From assembly GCF_037949795.1 (NCBI RefSeq), contig NZ_CP149932.1:2159001-2223000 (forward strand): DNA of 64,000 nucleotides. Reading direction: 5' to 3'. Positions 63,783 through 64,000 of this stretch are shown here, piece after piece. Both the position numbers and the translations under genes were made by a program. Every line of letters begins with the position of its first letter. Within the stretch, counting starts at the first letter, position 1. This DNA comes from Thioclava sp. GXIMD2076. Lineage in GTDB: Bacteria > Pseudomonadota > Alphaproteobacteria > Rhodobacterales > Rhodobacteraceae. The notes under the pieces were generated by a model. It was not told the DNA's origin and did not search any database. It worked only from the letters and a program-made list of their open reading frames with translations.

Positions 63783-64000
63783 TTAATTCGTCAGCGCGGC
63801 AGATTCCACCCCGGCCTTGTGCAAGGCGGCGTAAAGGCGTGCATCGCGGCCATAGACGTCGCGGCGATACTCGATCTTGCCCTTCGCATTTGGCCATGCA
63901 GTGAAATAGACCAAATGCACGGGCACCGGCGGTGTCAGCTTCACGGTTGTCTCGTTGCCACTCTCGAGAATGCGCTGGAAATAGGCCTTGGGGTTGTCGG
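63783..64000 (-). CDS. L,D-transpeptidase family protein, C-terminal part (continues outside window)
   Basis: The last 71 residues of a protein whose 5' part lies beyond the right edge. The segment VPVHLVYFTAW followed by KIEYRRDVYGRD is typical of the C-terminus of YcbB/LdtD-like murein L,D-transpeptidases, where it follows the catalytic Cys domain. The stop is TAA at 63783-63785. It is 49 bases upstream of lpxD on the same strand and may share its transcript. The catalytic domain is outside the window, so the call rests on this tail. Confidence 0.7.
   Translation of the reverse strand, partial: DNPKAYFQRILESGNETTVKLTPPVPVHLVYFTAWPNAKGKIEYRRDVYGRDARLYAALHKAGVESAALTN

Overview
The window reads as a chromosomal segment of an alphaproteobacterium, most likely of the Rhodobacteraceae (Rhodobacterales). 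The evidence is high GC with strong GC3, gene families typical of that group (DUF6456/DUF6477/HerA-like block, DUF4186, Hint_2-tailed RTX protein, IalB-like protein, a HemB with an Asp-type metal site, 3-hydroxybutyrate dehydrogenase) and the style of the ABC operons. The genus cannot be fixed from the sequence. No rRNA, tRNA, CRISPR array, prophage or intact insertion sequence was seen.

Layout. 1-3300: the tail of a LuxR-type regulator, an orphan terminator, tsf and rpsB on the minus strand, and a second LuxR-HTH protein. 3500-8030: a TbpB-like surface lipoprotein followed by a Slam-type outer-membrane translocator (type XI secretion), pseudouridine catabolism (psuK-psuG), and DUF502. 8030-10430: patatin phospholipase, bdhA, and a strong small-RNA candidate. 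10430-22310: housekeeping and envelope genes: a peptide-type binding protein with an overlapping entericidin, CsbD-like, FrnE-like, Bcr/CflA pump, mfd, hemB, SYLF lipoprotein, lytic transglycosylase, ssb. 22500-26750: an intact nitrilase, a broken flavin monooxygenase, decayed sequence, and a BASS-type transporter.

26870-48960 is the accessory, catabolic part. It holds a Gfo/Idh/MocA-isomerase pair and a complete spermidine/putrescine-type ABC importer. A LysR regulator, a nitrilase and an isochorismatase-like hydrolase lie opposite an MFS carrier, a RutA-like flavin monooxygenase and an amidase. This looks like a ring- or amide-opening nitrogen pathway that lacks the rest of rut. Next come a GMC oxidoreductase and an isomerase at the end of a sugar ABC operon, facing a ROK repressor; this fits oxidation of a sugar or glycoside to a keto sugar.

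48960-64000: bestrophin, a large RTX/Hint protein, lipA with DUF4186, divergent oxyR-katA (oxyR carries a perfect 32-bp palindrome in its coding sequence), and the DUF6456, DUF6477 and HerA-like genes. A gap follows with two further small-RNA candidates, one presenting a CCUCC anti-Shine-Dalgarno loop. The window ends with an IalB-like protein, a lpxD / acyl carrier protein / ketoacyl synthase operon, and the end of an L,D-transpeptidase gene.

Function names come from recognised motifs and family resemblance read by eye. No database search was run. Start codons were chosen by Shine-Dalgarno spacing and family length, and several are shorter than the longest open frame.
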